Origin: Capnocytophaga sp.
GTDB taxonomy: Bacteria > Bacteroidota > Bacteroidia > Flavobacteriales > Flavobacteriaceae
DNA length: 64,000 nucleotides
Reading direction: 5' to 3'
Assembly: GCF_030532915.1 (NCBI RefSeq)
Contig: NZ_JAUNKD010000004.1
Span: 1 to 64,000, forward strand
The notes under the pieces were generated by a model, which saw only the letters and a list, made by a program, of their open reading frames with translations, had not been told where the DNA came from and searched no databases. Of the stretch, positions 34,047 to 44,013 are shown one piece after another; the first letter of the stretch is position 1, and every line of letters begins with the position of its first letter. The position numbers were made by a program, and so were the translations under genes.

Positions 34047-34721
34047 TTACATAACAAACTTATAACCAACTCCTTTCACGGCTTTAAAGTAATCGTCGGC
34101 TATTTTTTCACGCAATTTGCGAATGTGAACGTCAATGGTGCGGTCACCCACAACTACCTCACTGCCCCAAACTTTATCAAGAATTTCTTCGCGTTTAAAT
34201 ACCTTTCCGGGTTGGGATGTCAGTAGCCACAAAAGTTCAAATTCCTTGCGCGGGAGCAAAATTTCGTTGTTTTTGTACGTTATTTTATATTCATCGCGGT
34301 CTATGACAAGGTCTCTGATTTTCAGTATGGAACTGCTTTCTTTTTCGGTAAATCGGCGAAGCAGTGCCTTTACTTTACTCACAAGTACCTTAGGTTTAAT
34401 GGGTTTGGTGATGTAATCGTCGGCTCCGGCTTCAAAACCTGCCAGTTGCGAATAATCCTCGCTACGGGCTGTTAAAAAAGCTATTACCGTTTGTGAAAGC
34501 TCTGGAAATTTGCGTATTTGCTCACAAGCCTCAATTCCGTTCATTTTGGGCATCATCACATCAAGCAAGATGAGATGCGGTAATTCTTGTTTTGCCATTT
34601 GCACAGCTTGCTCGCCATCGGTTGCGGTAAAAACCTGAAAATGTTCTTGTTGCAAATTATAACCCACAAACTCTAAAATATCGGGGTCATCATCTACCAG
34701 TAAAATTTTAATATTTTTCAT
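34047..34721 (-). CDS. PhoB/OmpR-family response regulator
   Basis: 224 residues. The receiver domain has acidic D10-D12 (LLVDDDPD), phosphoacceptor Asp 54 (LLDVMMPKMNG), Thr in FLTARSED and Lys in YITKPIKP. The C-terminal winged helix has EFELLWLLTSQPGKVFKREEIL, VVVGDRTIDVHIRKLREKI and VKGVGYKFVM. It is the first gene of the regulator-kinase-DoxX operon. A phosphate role is possible by family resemblance only. Confidence 0.94.
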   Translation of the reverse strand: MKNIKILLVDDDPDILEFVGYNLQQEHFQVFTATDGEQAVQMAKQELPHLILLDVMMPKMNGIEACEQIRKFPELSQTVIAFLTARSEDYSQLAGFEAGADDYITKPIKPKVLVSKVKALLRRFTEKESSSILKIRDLVIDRDEYKITYKNNEILLPRKEFELLWLLTSQPGKVFKREEILDKVWGSEVVVGDRTIDVHIRKLREKIADDYFKAVKGVGYKFVM

Positions 34722-34741
34722 AACAGAATTCTACATAACCA

Positions 34742-34781
34742 TAAAAGAGTTTTTTGAATGCACTTATTATCAACTCTTTTA
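34742..34781 (-). terminator. Possible terminator after the roadblock-like gene
   Basis: TAAAAGAGTT (34742-34751) and its complement (34772-34781) around a 20-base loop. Weak because of the long loop and short T-run. Confidence 0.4.
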
Positions 34782-34832
34782 CAACGAAAAGCACTGCCAT
34801 TTTTCTTCTATAAACACAAAATAACCTTTGTT

Positions 34833-35249
34833 TTACGAAAAGAAATCATCTAACATTGCCCCGAAAACGGCTTTACAACGATAGAGCAATGCACGCGTAA
34901 TGCCCAAATTTGCCTTTTCACGCTCCAATGCCGTAACTGAGAAAAACTTCCCCGATGCCGAAACCATAATCACGAAAGTAACCTTATCCGTTTCAACGAT
35001 GATATCGTCAATTTCCAATTGTGATTCCACACTGCTTTCCGTTACCTTTTTAACCTTGCTGAGCACGTTTAAATGGAAAGCTGAATTACTTTCAATATTC
35101 ATTGCCAGTGGATTATCATCAGCCTGTATCTTGGATAGTGTTGTGCCGTCGGTTGCGCTTAAAATTCCATAGAACAAAAAACCCGGCATACTTTCTTTCA
35201 TTTCTTGGCAATGTTCATCCAATAATTGTTGTAATTCCAACGGATTCAT
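34833..35249 (-). CDS. Roadblock/LC7-like small protein
   Basis: 138 residues. The order of an N-terminal helix (LQQLLDEHCQEMKESMPG), strand GFLFYGILSATDG, helix AMNIESNSAFHLNVLSKVKKV, strands IDDIIVETDKVTFVIMVSASGKFFSVTALE, and final helix ANLGITRALLYRCKAVF resembles a roadblock/LC7 fold, which in bacteria often partners small GTPases (MglB-like). No MglA-like gene is in view. The promoter at 35277-35307 lies within the longer frame and fixes the start at ATG 35249. Confidence 0.55.
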   Translation of the reverse strand: MNPLELQQLLDEHCQEMKESMPGFLFYGILSATDGTTLSKIQADDNPLAMNIESNSAFHLNVLSKVKKVTESSVESQLEIDDIIVETDKVTFVIMVSASGKFFSVTALEREKANLGITRALLYRCKAVFGAMLDDFFS

Positions 35250-35276
35250 AAACTGCTGCTTTTTTGATAAGTTGCA

Positions 35277-35307
35277 CAAAAGTACGGCATTTTTGTTAAA
35301 AATACAA
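35277..35307 (-). promoter_or_regulatory. Promoter of the roadblock-like gene
   Basis: On the minus strand: TTG (35307-35305), a 20-base spacer, TACTTTTG (35284-35277). Confidence 0.65.
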
Positions 35308-35327
35308 CAATTTGTTTATTCTGGTGA

Positions 35328-37091
35328 TTATTTTTTCAAACTAAACAAATATTTTACGCCTCCAAAAACCTGAAATCCGTGTGTGGGGTAATACGCCCAT
35401 CGTTGATAATTGTCTGACATTAAATTATTTGCACGAACAAAAATCATTAGTTTTTTATTAAGCGTATAATCGGCGTGGAAATTCAAATCAAAATAGCTTT
35501 CCAAGGTCAATTTGTTAGGTGTTGCCCCAATTGCAGTGGCATAATCCGCTTCATAGCGGCTGCCAACGTGAAACACATCAAATCCGGCAAAAAGCCCCTC
35601 AATGATTTTCACATCGGTGAACAACGACACACGCGTTCTGGGTAAATTCCAAGCCTCTGCTTCATTTTTAGCCGAATAGCCGTTGATTTTTCCTTCCAAA
35701 TCAAAGAAAAAGATATTGCTCACATTGCCCGAAAGCCCCGCTGAAAACCCAAATTCGGTTACTTTATCGTAAACTACCCGAAACGAGTTATTGTGCTGGT
35801 AACCCAACATAACCACAGGCGAATTTAGTTCAGTATAAGTAGTGAACAACGGCAAATTTTCATATTGTTTGTAGCCCCCTTGCAATTTGTAATGAAGCCC
35901 CGTGGTGAGTTCACCTTTGAGCGCACCTGAAATATCCATTGTTACGTTTGTTGGGTTAATCAACTGAATAGGTGCTAAATATGGATTTACATCAGTTAGT
36001 TTTTCAAAGGTATTTTGTTGTAACATTCCGCGAACGGCTGCGTGTACGATGGTGTTTCCGCCCCCGATTCGGTACAACACTTCCACATCGGGAAAGGCTT
36101 TAAAATTGCTGTCTTGCGTAGGATGTCCGCCTGCATAGGCAATCGTTGCCCCTAATTTCAAATCCAAATCGCCGGTTGAAAAATGATATGACGGATTAAC
36201 GCCAAGCAACATCCATTTGTTGGAAACAGCATCGGTAGTTACATAGCCTCTGGCAAAACTTCCTGAATAATAATCAAATAGTAAATTCAAACGGATTTTT
36301 TGTTCACCATCGCTGATAGGTACCTGAAATGAAGGCGCAATTCGGGCATTGATTTCACTGCTGTCAAATTTATCGGAAAATCCGCGGAAAAGCAAGTCTA
36401 ACCCGTCAAAATATGAATCGGCAAGTTTTACGTAACCGCTTAATCCGTAGCCTAAATAGGTTTGTTGTATGTTTGAAAGTTTGCCCAACTGTTCATCGGT
36501 ATAAAACCCTTTTTGCACGCCGTACCAATGGTAAACTTTTCTGCCAAAATCAAGCCCCACGCCCCAATTCACATCTCTGTCAAGGTAATCATAACGGGCA
36601 TCAGCCGATGTTTTGACATAATCATTATCCGGAATAATACCCTTTACCTCACCATTTGATGAAAGATGGTTGAACAAAAATGCCAAATTACTTTCATCAG
36701 AAACCGGCAAAGTAACCGATGCATCGCCGTAAATGGTTCTTAAATTCCCGAAAGCCCCACCGATGTATGAATCTTGATAGGTTTCCTGTTTGGTAACCTT
36801 CTTAATGGTAGAGGCTTTTCCTTTATCCGGAACGAAAGTGGACGCCACCGGCACCGAATAAATGGAATAGGTAATTTCTTTTTTGGCAAGCGTGAGCGAA
36901 TCTTTTTTAATGTTGGCATCTTCACGCTTTTTGTAGGCATCGGCGATGGTTGGCACGTATGATTTTACCACATCGATGACCTTGGTTGTTAGGCTATCTT
37001 TCTTATTTTGAGCCATTAATGCCGCTGAGGGCAGCAACAGCAACAGGAACAGCGATTTGATTCGGATTGTATTTTTAATCATCATCATCAT
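35328..37091 (-). CDS. Outer-membrane beta-barrel (TonB-receptor-like, without plug)
   Basis: 587 residues with signal peptide MIKNTIRIKSLFLLLLLPSAALMAQ; four tandem ATG codons make the exact start ambiguous by nine bases. After a charged linker (about 30-105) the protein is amphipathic beta strands throughout, ending KLMIFVRANNLMSDNYQRWAYYPTHGFQVFGGVKYLFSLKK, a TonB-receptor-like last strand. No plug domain or TonB box is visible, so it may not be a transporter. It starts 14 bases after the 1002-residue TPR gene and should be co-transcribed with it. Confidence 0.75.
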   Translation of the reverse strand: MMMMIKNTIRIKSLFLLLLLPSAALMAQNKKDSLTTKVIDVVKSYVPTIADAYKKREDANIKKDSLTLAKKEITYSIYSVPVASTFVPDKGKASTIKKVTKQETYQDSYIGGAFGNLRTIYGDASVTLPVSDESNLAFLFNHLSSNGEVKGIIPDNDYVKTSADARYDYLDRDVNWGVGLDFGRKVYHWYGVQKGFYTDEQLGKLSNIQQTYLGYGLSGYVKLADSYFDGLDLLFRGFSDKFDSSEINARIAPSFQVPISDGEQKIRLNLLFDYYSGSFARGYVTTDAVSNKWMLLGVNPSYHFSTGDLDLKLGATIAYAGGHPTQDSNFKAFPDVEVLYRIGGGNTIVHAAVRGMLQQNTFEKLTDVNPYLAPIQLINPTNVTMDISGALKGELTTGLHYKLQGGYKQYENLPLFTTYTELNSPVVMLGYQHNNSFRVVYDKVTEFGFSAGLSGNVSNIFFFDLEGKINGYSAKNEAEAWNLPRTRVSLFTDVKIIEGLFAGFDVFHVGSRYEADYATAIGATPNKLTLESYFDLNFHADYTLNKKLMIFVRANNLMSDNYQRWAYYPTHGFQVFGGVKYLFSLKK

Positions 37092-37105
37092 TTTTAGTTA
37101 TCAAA

Positions 37106-40100
37106 TTACATTTTTACGGACGAATTGCTTTTGGCGGCTTCGGCTTTCACGGCAGTTAATTCTTTTTTGGCTTCCTCAACCACTTCCGGATATTCTTTAA
37201 AATTAGTAATCACATTTTCAAGAATATACGTTGCTTGGTATGAGTCTTTTAGTCCGTAAAAGTTTTTTGCCATTACCACCAATCCTTTGGCGGCAAATTC
37301 TTTGTAACCGCCGTATTCTTTTGCCAGTTTTTGAATCACTTCGTTTGATTCTTTAAACTTGCCGTCTTTGTGTTTGAAGTAGGCATTGTAATACATTGCT
37401 TCGGCAGCCATACTTCCGGTGGCAGTTTTTGCTACTTCCTGATAGGCTTTTCGGGCTTCTGCCTCATTACCGATTTTGATGTAAGAACGTGCCAATACGT
37501 TGTAGGCATCGTTTTTGATACGGTTATCTATTGTTTTCTCTGCCAGCACTTTATTGGCATATTCAACCGCTTTGTCATACAATTTTTCGTTGTAACAAAC
37601 CCGCATCAAGTTTGATTGTGCATACACTTTATTTTGAGCAACGGTAGCGGTTTTTTCCAAATCTTCAAGATAGGGTTTTGCTTTGAGATAACTTCCTGCA
37701 TCTAACAGAATTTGAGATAGTTTCACCAATGATTGCTCTCTAAATTCAGTCGAACCGCTTTTGATAACCTCATCATAAAGGGTTACGGCTTTTGATTTTT
37801 GGTTTGCTCCTTCATAAAGTTGTGCCAAATAGAATTGTGCATTGCTCAAACGCATTCCGTTGGGGAAGTCTTTGATGTATTTTTCAAATCCGGCAATTGC
37901 CTCTTTTTCATTCTGTTGCAAGTGCTGACGTTCGGCTGCTTCGTAAGTGGCGCTTTCAAGTTCCAAATCCGAAACTTCCACATAACCAAGCCCTTTTGCC
38001 CAAGTGGCGTACTCGTTTACTTTCCCCATATCGATGTATATGAGTTTGGCTGTTGCCACCGCTTGCGCCGACTCGTTCGTTTGCGGATAATCACGCGCAA
38101 TGGTTTTGAAAATTTTCAACGCCTCTTGATTGTTGTTTTTGTTGTAATAAACCAATCCTTCACGAAGCATTGACCGTGGCACTAAGTTATTACCTTTGTA
38201 TTCGGTTTGGATTTGTTTGTAATATTGCACGCCTTTTGCCGTGTTTCCGTCTGAAACATAAGCATTTCCAAGTTCAAACAAGGCGTTGGGTCGAAGATTT
38301 GAATTTCTGTATTTTTTGATGAAATCTTCCAAATCTTCAATTTTCTTTTTCGACCTGTCTACAAAACCATAGCTGATAGCTTTTTGGTAAGCGGCATAAT
38401 CTTCGTCTGACGATTTTCCGGCAATGAGCTTGTTATATCGCTCCATTGCAGGCCAGTATTTCCCTTCCACGAAGTACGAATCAGCCAAGCGCAACAACGC
38501 ATCATTTGTCCACGCATTGGGTTTTGGGTTTTCTTTCAGATATTTTTCAAAATTTTCAATGGCTCCTTTGTAATTTTTCAGATTGAAATCGGCATACGCC
38601 AAACTGTAATGAATATGCTTGTATTCATCTGTTTTTGAAATATTTGAATTGTTTAAAAATTGGGAATAGAAATTTTTAGCATTTGCAAAATCTTTCAGTT
38701 GATATGAGGTTTCACCCAGCCAATAAAGCGCCCGCCCTGCCAGAACGGCATCATTACTTCCAGCTGCTTTTTTGAGATAATCAAGCGCTTGCGGATATTG
38801 CAATTCGTTGAAAAGCTCCAATCCGCGATAGAAGGACACTTTTTTGTACACCTCGCGGTCTCTCGGGTCGTTTGATTGTTCCAACAAACTGATTGCCGCT
38901 TGGTAGTTACCTGAAGAAATATATGAATCAATCAAAAGCGATTGAATTTCCTCTTTATTATCATTGGGATATTTTCGGGCATAAGCCAACAAAACCTCCG
39001 GAACGCTCTCATACGGATTTCCGATTTCATAGCTCAATCGGGCGTAATTCAAATGCGCATCTTTCTTGATTTGAGCATCATAGTCCATCTGATAGGCATT
39101 TCGGAAAGCATTCAAGGCTTGTTGTTTTTGCCCCGTGTTTAGGTAACATTCCGCCAAGTGATAATAGGCATTTTGCGCCACGTGGTCATTACCGTCAATG
39201 ATTTTATTGAACTGGTCAATGGCGCTGACATAATCTTTATTTTTGTAGTGAACGTACCCCAAATAGTAAAAATCGGTATTTGAAAACTTGCCTCTTTTTC
39301 CTTTATATTCTTTCAAATACGGAATGGCTTGGTTATATTTCCCTAAATTGAAATAACTTTCACCTATAATTTTGTTAAGTTCAGAGGTTTCTTGTGGATT
39401 TTTGGTTTTCTGCAATTGTTTTAATCCTTCATTTAATGCTTGCTCAAAATTGCCTTGCTTGAACTTCATATTCGCCTGAAAATATGACACATTTTTGTCA
39501 AGACTTTCCTCGCCTTTCACTTGCTCAAAATAACTTTCGGCTTTTTTGTAATCTTCTGAATCATAAGCAATATATCCCAAATAATAATTGGCATCGGCGC
39601 CATATTCTTTGGTGCTTTTCACTAAATTGAAATATTTCTCGGCTTCTTTTCGGCTTCCTGTTGAAAACAAGGCATAACCCTTTTGGAAGTAAAATTTGCT
39701 TCGTTCTTCTCTGCTTACGCTGGCATCGTTTACTTTGCGATACCATTTCAACACATCTTTGTAATTTCCGCGTTGGAAGTAAAAATCAGCCATTCGCATA
39801 TAAGCCCCTGTGCTGAGTGGCGATTCGGGATGTTCTTCGATAAACTTTTCCATCAGCATGTCAGCTCCCAATTCACCCAAAAGCGCAGCCGTTGAAGCCA
39901 CGTAATACTGTGATTGGATTTGTATGTCTCTATCAGAAGACCCCTGTTGTTCTTTTCGGAACAAATGCTGTGCCGGTTTGTACAACTTTCTGTTATACAA
40001 TGATACTGCTTTTTGAAAATCAGCCGATGCGTTGGTGAAAATTTCAGTCTGTTGCCCCTGCATCCACTGGTTAAAAACAAGAAGAGAAAAAAGTGAAAAA

Positions 40101-40114
40101 ATCGTTCGTTTCAT
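37106..40114 (-). CDS. Large exported TPR-repeat protein
   Basis: 1002 residues. Signal peptide MKRTIFSLFSLLVFNQWMQGQQ, then about 25 TPR-like units from residue 30 to 980 (for example AEKYFNLVKSTKEYGADANYYLGYIAYDSEDYKKAESYFEQV, spread over residues 150-200). Many helices repeat the Y/F-K-x-A pattern of TPR or SEL1-like solenoids. It is a periplasmic or surface scaffold of unknown binding partner. The operon with an outer-membrane barrel suggests an envelope complex. Length and position match a TPR gene commonly placed before a barrel gene in Flavobacteriia, from memory. Confidence 0.8.
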   Translation of the reverse strand: MKRTIFSLFSLLVFNQWMQGQQTEIFTNASADFQKAVSLYNRKLYKPAQHLFRKEQQGSSDRDIQIQSQYYVASTAALLGELGADMLMEKFIEEHPESPLSTGAYMRMADFYFQRGNYKDVLKWYRKVNDASVSREERSKFYFQKGYALFSTGSRKEAEKYFNLVKSTKEYGADANYYLGYIAYDSEDYKKAESYFEQVKGEESLDKNVSYFQANMKFKQGNFEQALNEGLKQLQKTKNPQETSELNKIIGESYFNLGKYNQAIPYLKEYKGKRGKFSNTDFYYLGYVHYKNKDYVSAIDQFNKIIDGNDHVAQNAYYHLAECYLNTGQKQQALNAFRNAYQMDYDAQIKKDAHLNYARLSYEIGNPYESVPEVLLAYARKYPNDNKEEIQSLLIDSYISSGNYQAAISLLEQSNDPRDREVYKKVSFYRGLELFNELQYPQALDYLKKAAGSNDAVLAGRALYWLGETSYQLKDFANAKNFYSQFLNNSNISKTDEYKHIHYSLAYADFNLKNYKGAIENFEKYLKENPKPNAWTNDALLRLADSYFVEGKYWPAMERYNKLIAGKSSDEDYAAYQKAISYGFVDRSKKKIEDLEDFIKKYRNSNLRPNALFELGNAYVSDGNTAKGVQYYKQIQTEYKGNNLVPRSMLREGLVYYNKNNNQEALKIFKTIARDYPQTNESAQAVATAKLIYIDMGKVNEYATWAKGLGYVEVSDLELESATYEAAERQHLQQNEKEAIAGFEKYIKDFPNGMRLSNAQFYLAQLYEGANQKSKAVTLYDEVIKSGSTEFREQSLVKLSQILLDAGSYLKAKPYLEDLEKTATVAQNKVYAQSNLMRVCYNEKLYDKAVEYANKVLAEKTIDNRIKNDAYNVLARSYIKIGNEAEARKAYQEVAKTATGSMAAEAMYYNAYFKHKDGKFKESNEVIQKLAKEYGGYKEFAAKGLVVMAKNFYGLKDSYQATYILENVITNFKEYPEVVEEAKKELTAVKAEAAKSNSSVKM

Positions 40115-40316
40115 AAAGAAATGTTTTTATCGCCCAAATTTATGGAATTTTATGTACCAAACCAATTTTTGAGAACAAATTGCAAACAACATTTTCTCAA
40201 AAATCAAAAATAAAGCCCTTAAAAACATAATAAACACCTAATTTTCAGGAACATACTTATAAAAATTTGTAAAAGTTAAATAAAAGCTAAATATTTTTGA
40301 AATAAGCACAAAAAAA

Positions 40317-40340
40317 AGAGGTTACCCGAAGGCAACCTCT
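40317..40340 (-). terminator. Terminator of the OmpA-family gene
   Basis: On the minus strand: AGAGGTTGCC, UUCG-type tetraloop, GGTAACCTCT, then eight T. One mismatch in the stem. Confidence 0.85.
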
Positions 40341-40375
40341 CAATTTAATTACATTTCGTTTATCCGAAGTTCTGC

Positions 40376-41737
40376 TTATTTTACCAAGTTGATTTCAACA
40401 CGACGGTTCAAAGCTCTTCCTTTTGCTGTTTTGTTAGAAGCGATTGGTTTTTCAACACCGTATCCTTTGGCAGACAAACGTGTATCAGAAACACCTCTTT
40501 GAACTAAATAAAGGCGTACTGAATCAGCTCTTTCTTGTGAAAGTGTAAGGTTTTTAGCTTTGTTACCTGTGCTGTCAGTGTGTCCTTCGATAGTAAATTT
40601 AGCGTTAGGATATTGGTTCAATACACCAACGATTTGCTCTAATACTGCAGCTGACTCAGGTTTGATTGAAGCTTTACCTGTATCGAACAAGATAGTTTTA
40701 GCATACTCGTTCAATGTTTTTTGTACTTCCTCAGTTACCTCAGGGCATCCTTTGTTTGAAGCAGGACCTGCAACCTCAGGACACTCATCGTCTTTGTCAA
40801 GAACACCGTCTTTGTCGGTATCAGCCCAAGGACATCCGTTGTTTTCTTTTGGACCAGCTTCTTCCGGACATTTGTCGTCTTTGTCAGCAACACCGTCACC
40901 ATCAGTATCAGGGCATCCGTTAAGTTCTTTTGGACCGGCTACCTCTGGGCAAGCATCATCTTTGTCAGCGATTCCGTCACCGTCAGTATCAGGACATCCG
41001 TTAAATTCTTTTGTTCCGGCTTCTTCCGGACAAGCATCGTCTTTGTCGGCGATTCCGTCACCGTCAGTATCAGGACATCCGTTGAATTCTTTCAAACCTG
41101 GTACTTCCGGACACTCGTCTTTGTCATCAAAGATTCCGTCTTTGTCAGTATCTTTTCCTCCAAATTTGATAGCAATACCTGCTGAATGTTGGAAGAAATC
41201 CTCAGTTGAACCGCTTTTGAAAGTAGGGTTGTAAGCCGTTTGTAAGTTCAAACCGATGTTCTCGGTGAACCACAAATTAAGACCACCACCCCCTAAGGCT
41301 CTGAATTTTCCGGCATCGTCAATGGTTGCATACCCTCCACCTACTTGCAAGTAAGGGTCAAACCAACGAGCACCTGACCATAGGTTGTTGATGTGGTATT
41401 TAGCTCTTAAATCAACTCCCCAGAAAGATTGATCAACTTTTGGCGCATCTTTGATATACCCAAAACCTTTTTCGATTTTGTTTAATGAGCCTGAAATCTC
41501 AGCTGAGAACCCCGCACCGATATATCTACCTACTGAAAGGCGTGAAATAGCAGGAAGGATATTAAGGTCACTTGGACCTCCCCAGTCTTTCATTAACTCA
41601 CCAAAATCCTCTGGTGTGCGGATGTCAACAGAGTTAACTCCGAATCCTATTTTCCAAGGATTGTTTGCATCTTGTGCGTAAGCTCCGGCTGATAAAAGCG
41701 AAGCCAAAGCAATAAAAGTTACTTTGATTTTCTTCAT
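40376..41737 (-). CDS. OmpA-family protein with thrombospondin type 3 repeats
   Basis: 453 residues. Signal peptide [22 protein letters not shown]; an N-terminal eight-strand barrel (about 25-190); five calcium-binding type 3 repeats ([16 protein letters not shown] pattern, about 27 residues each, 195-330); and a C-terminal OmpA peptidoglycan-binding domain ([50 protein letters not shown]). It should anchor the outer membrane to peptidoglycan and is expected to be a major surface protein. A -7 box precedes it and a strong terminator follows. Confidence 0.95.
   Translation of the reverse strand: MKKIKVTFIALASLLSAGAYAQDANNPWKIGFGVNSVDIRTPEDFGELMKDWGGPSDLNILPAISRLSVGRYIGAGFSAEISGSLNKIEKGFGYIKDAPKVDQSFWGVDLRAKYHINNLWSGARWFDPYLQVGGGYATIDDAGKFRALGGGGLNLWFTENIGLNLQTAYNPTFKSGSTEDFFQHSAGIAIKFGGKDTDKDGIFDDKDECPEVPGLKEFNGCPDTDGDGIADKDDACPEEAGTKEFNGCPDTDGDGIADKDDACPEVAGPKELNGCPDTDGDGVADKDDKCPEEAGPKENNGCPWADTDKDGVLDKDDECPEVAGPASNKGCPEVTEEVQKTLNEYAKTILFDTGKASIKPESAAVLEQIVGVLNQYPNAKFTIEGHTDSTGNKAKNLTLSQERADSVRLYLVQRGVSDTRLSAKGYGVEKPIASNKTAKGRALNRRVEINLVK
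40745..41160 (-). repeat. 81-bp in-frame tandem repeats inside the OmpA gene
   Basis: Coding for the type 3 repeats. The GATTCCGTCACC segment recurs exactly 81 bp apart (40970 and 41051) and adjoining bases are nearly identical, so copies could recombine. Confidence 0.7.
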
Positions 41738-41779
41738 ACTTAAAAATGAATTTTTTGATTACTACTTTAATTCTTGGGA

Positions 41780-41813
41780 CAAATATAAATATTATTTTGA
41801 TATATTTACGAAA
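41780..41813 (-). promoter_or_regulatory. Promoter of the OmpA-family gene
   Basis: On the minus strand TTTCG (41813-41809), 21 bases, TATATTTG (41787-41780). The -33 box is imperfect. Confidence 0.55.
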
Positions 41814-41843
41814 CTTATTCGTTTTTTTTATTTTTTTTAACTC

Positions 41844-43040
41844 TTACTTAATAATCCCCAGCTTCTTGCCGACCTCTGTAAAAGCATCTATTGCCTTGTC
41901 TAAGTGCTGTTTAGAGTGCGCTGCTGACAGCTGAACGCGGATTCGGGCTTTTTCTTTCGGAACTACCGGATAAAAGAACCCAATGACGTAAATTCCCTTT
42001 TTTAACAGCTCGTCAGCCATTATTTGCGAGGTTTTAGCATCGTAAAGCATCACCGGAACAATGGCACTATCGCCTTCGATGATGTCAAAACCGGCAGTTT
42101 TCATTCCTTTTTTGAAATATTCGGTGTTCCACTCCAATTTATCTCGCAATGAAGTGTCTTTTGAGAGTAAATCAAACACTTTAATGGAAGCCCCCACAAT
42201 TGCCGGCGCTAACGAGTTAGAAAACAAATACGGACGCGAACGCTGACGCAAAATTTCGATAATTTCTTTTTTACCCGTCGTGTAACCGCCCATCGCACCG
42301 CCCAAGGCTTTGCCGAGCGTTCCGGTAATGATATCCACACGCCCCATTACTTTTTTGGCTTCGAGCGTTCCCTTGCCCGTGGCTCCGATAAATCCGGCTG
42401 CGTGGCATTCATCTACCATTACCAAAGCATCGTATTTATCTGCCAAATCACAGATTTTATCCAGCGGAGCTACCACGCCGTCCATTGAAAAAACGCCGTC
42501 GGTTACGATGATTTTAAAACGAGCCCCTGCCGAATCGGCTTCTTGAAGTTTGGCCTCCAAATCAGCCATATTGCTGTTTTCGTAACGGAAACGCTTTGCC
42601 TTGCACAAACGCACTCCGTCGATAATCGAAGCGTGGTTAAGCGAATCGGAAATGATGGCATCTTGCTCGGTAAAAAGCGGTTCAAACACGCCTCCGTTGG
42701 CATCAAAAGCAGCTGCATATAATATGGTGTCTTCCGTTGCGTAAAAATCGGCGATTTTTTGCTCCAATTCTTTGTGAATATCTTGCGTTCCGCAGATAAA
42801 ACGTACTGATGACATTCCGAAACCGTGCGTGTCTAAGGTGTCTTTGGCTGCCTGAATAACCTCAGGATGTGCCGAAAGCCCCAAATAGTTGTTCGCACAG
42901 AAGTTTATCACCTCCTCGCCCGAAGAAATTTTGATTTCAGCTCCTTGTTTGGAAGTAATGATGCGTTCTTTTTTGTAAAGTCCGGCTTGTTTAATATCTT
43001 CTATTTCAGCCTGTAAGTGTTGTTTTATTTTTCCGTACAT
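41844..43040 (-). CDS. kbl: Glycine C-acetyltransferase (2-amino-3-ketobutyrate CoA ligase)
   Basis: 398 residues. A PLP enzyme of the alpha-oxoamine synthase family that splits 2-amino-3-oxobutyrate to glycine and acetyl-CoA in threonine degradation. Seen: [44 protein letters not shown]-like [31 protein letters not shown], and the PLP lysine in [15 protein letters not shown]. Length and N-terminus ([23 protein letters not shown]) fit Kbl better than KAS or serine palmitoyltransferase, although the family is hard to split by eye. No tdh gene is next to it. Confidence 0.9.
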   Translation of the reverse strand: MYGKIKQHLQAEIEDIKQAGLYKKERIITSKQGAEIKISSGEEVINFCANNYLGLSAHPEVIQAAKDTLDTHGFGMSSVRFICGTQDIHKELEQKIADFYATEDTILYAAAFDANGGVFEPLFTEQDAIISDSLNHASIIDGVRLCKAKRFRYENSNMADLEAKLQEADSAGARFKIIVTDGVFSMDGVVAPLDKICDLADKYDALVMVDECHAAGFIGATGKGTLEAKKVMGRVDIITGTLGKALGGAMGGYTTGKKEIIEILRQRSRPYLFSNSLAPAIVGASIKVFDLLSKDTSLRDKLEWNTEYFKKGMKTAGFDIIEGDSAIVPVMLYDAKTSQIMADELLKKGIYVIGFFYPVVPKEKARIRVQLSAAHSKQHLDKAIDAFTEVGKKLGIIK

Positions 43041-43076
43041 AGCTTAAAGTATGGTTTTAATGGTACTTTGAAAGTA

Positions 43077-43084
43077 CAAATGTA
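43077..43084 (-). promoter_or_regulatory. -7 box of the kbl promoter
   Basis: TACATTTG on the minus strand, 37 bases before the kbl start. No clear -33 box. Confidence 0.45.
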
Positions 43085-43133
43085 GTTATTTTTTTTGACA
43101 GACATAAAAAAAAACAGTTTTTTTTGCATTTAT

Positions 43134-43164
43134 TTTATCTTTTCCTGTAAATTCGTTACCTTTG
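43134..43164 (+). promoter_or_regulatory. Promoter of the membrane protein gene at 43202
   Basis: TTG (43134-43136), 20-base spacer, TACCTTTG (43157-43164). Confidence 0.75.
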
Positions 43165-43201
43165 TACTTTTCAAAAAAGATATTTCCGTTAGTTTTGAGT
43201 G

Positions 43202-43978
43202 ATGCCAACAATAGCCTTTACACTTTTTATAGTTATTTCAATTCTTATCACAATTTTGTTTGTGAAACGACACTATAAAAGCAGAAAAAAAACAAAAATC
43301 GGGATTCGTTCTTTCTTGTGGATTTTTGGCACAATGGCAAGCATTTTGGGTATAACCATTGTGAGTTTTGTCATTATGACACAGACTTCCTCTGAGGTGG
43401 TTAAAGGCTTACAATCTGAAACATACCAAGCAGAAGTAATTGATAATGAAATTGATTTTGTCAAAGAAAGATACAAAAACGCAGACGGAGAAATCATCGA
43501 AATTGAAAAATTGATGTACATACCCGTTGTCAGATTTGTTACGACTCAAAACGACACCATCGTCAAAGCTTTGGATTTTTCCGTTAAAAGGCTCCAAACC
43601 AGTTACCCAATCAAATACTATCAAAAAAATGACGAAATCATCGGCTGGGGATTTGCTTTCTTGCTGAAAGTCATCGCTTCAAGTGCTTTTTCACTGGTTT
43701 TCGGAAGCCTCCTAATCGGAATTTTTATCTATATTTTTAACGGAAATACCCAAAAATATCTCAATCAACTGATAACCTTCGGGAAATACGTTCTTTTTCC
43801 GAGTTTGCTTATCGCCGCCGAATTACTGCTGATTTACGCATATTTTAACGGAGATACCCAAGAAAGTGGGGTAAAAACAGCTCTTTTAGCTTCCATAACG
43901 ATAATTGGCATCGTTATTTTGGTGCTTTTAGGTGTTTTCCTGCGGAATTTCTTTCAGAAAAGAGCACAAACAACATAA
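43202..43978 (+). CDS. Membrane protein of unknown function, DUF3592-like
   Basis: 258 residues, five hydrophobic segments (about 3-20, 38-58, 150-180, 195-215, 225-247). Between the second and third lies a soluble beta region (TYQAEVIDNEIDFVKERYKN, MYIPVVRFVTTQNDTIVKAL, PIKYYQKN) whose order matches DUF3592-type proteins. A GTG directly precedes the ATG at 43202; ATG is taken as the start. It is followed by holB after 35 bases. Function unknown. Confidence 0.6.
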   Translation: MPTIAFTLFIVISILITILFVKRHYKSRKKTKIGIRSFLWIFGTMASILGITIVSFVIMTQTSSEVVKGLQSETYQAEVIDNEIDFVKERYKNADGEIIEIEKLMYIPVVRFVTTQNDTIVKALDFSVKRLQTSYPIKYYQKNDEIIGWGFAFLLKVIASSAFSLVFGSLLIGIFIYIFNGNTQKYLNQLITFGKYVLFPSLLIAAELLLIYAYFNGDTQESGVKTALLASITIIGIVILVLLGVFLRNFFQKRAQTT

Positions 43979-44013
43979 AGACAGCTATTTTTAATCACAA
44001 AAGCAACAAAAAA

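Noticed and set aside
40165..40204. Hairpin ATTTTTGAGAA / TTCTCAAAAAT upstream of the large TPR gene
   Set aside because: AT-rich with a long loop and no T-run; I cannot separate it from chance in this AT-rich spacer.
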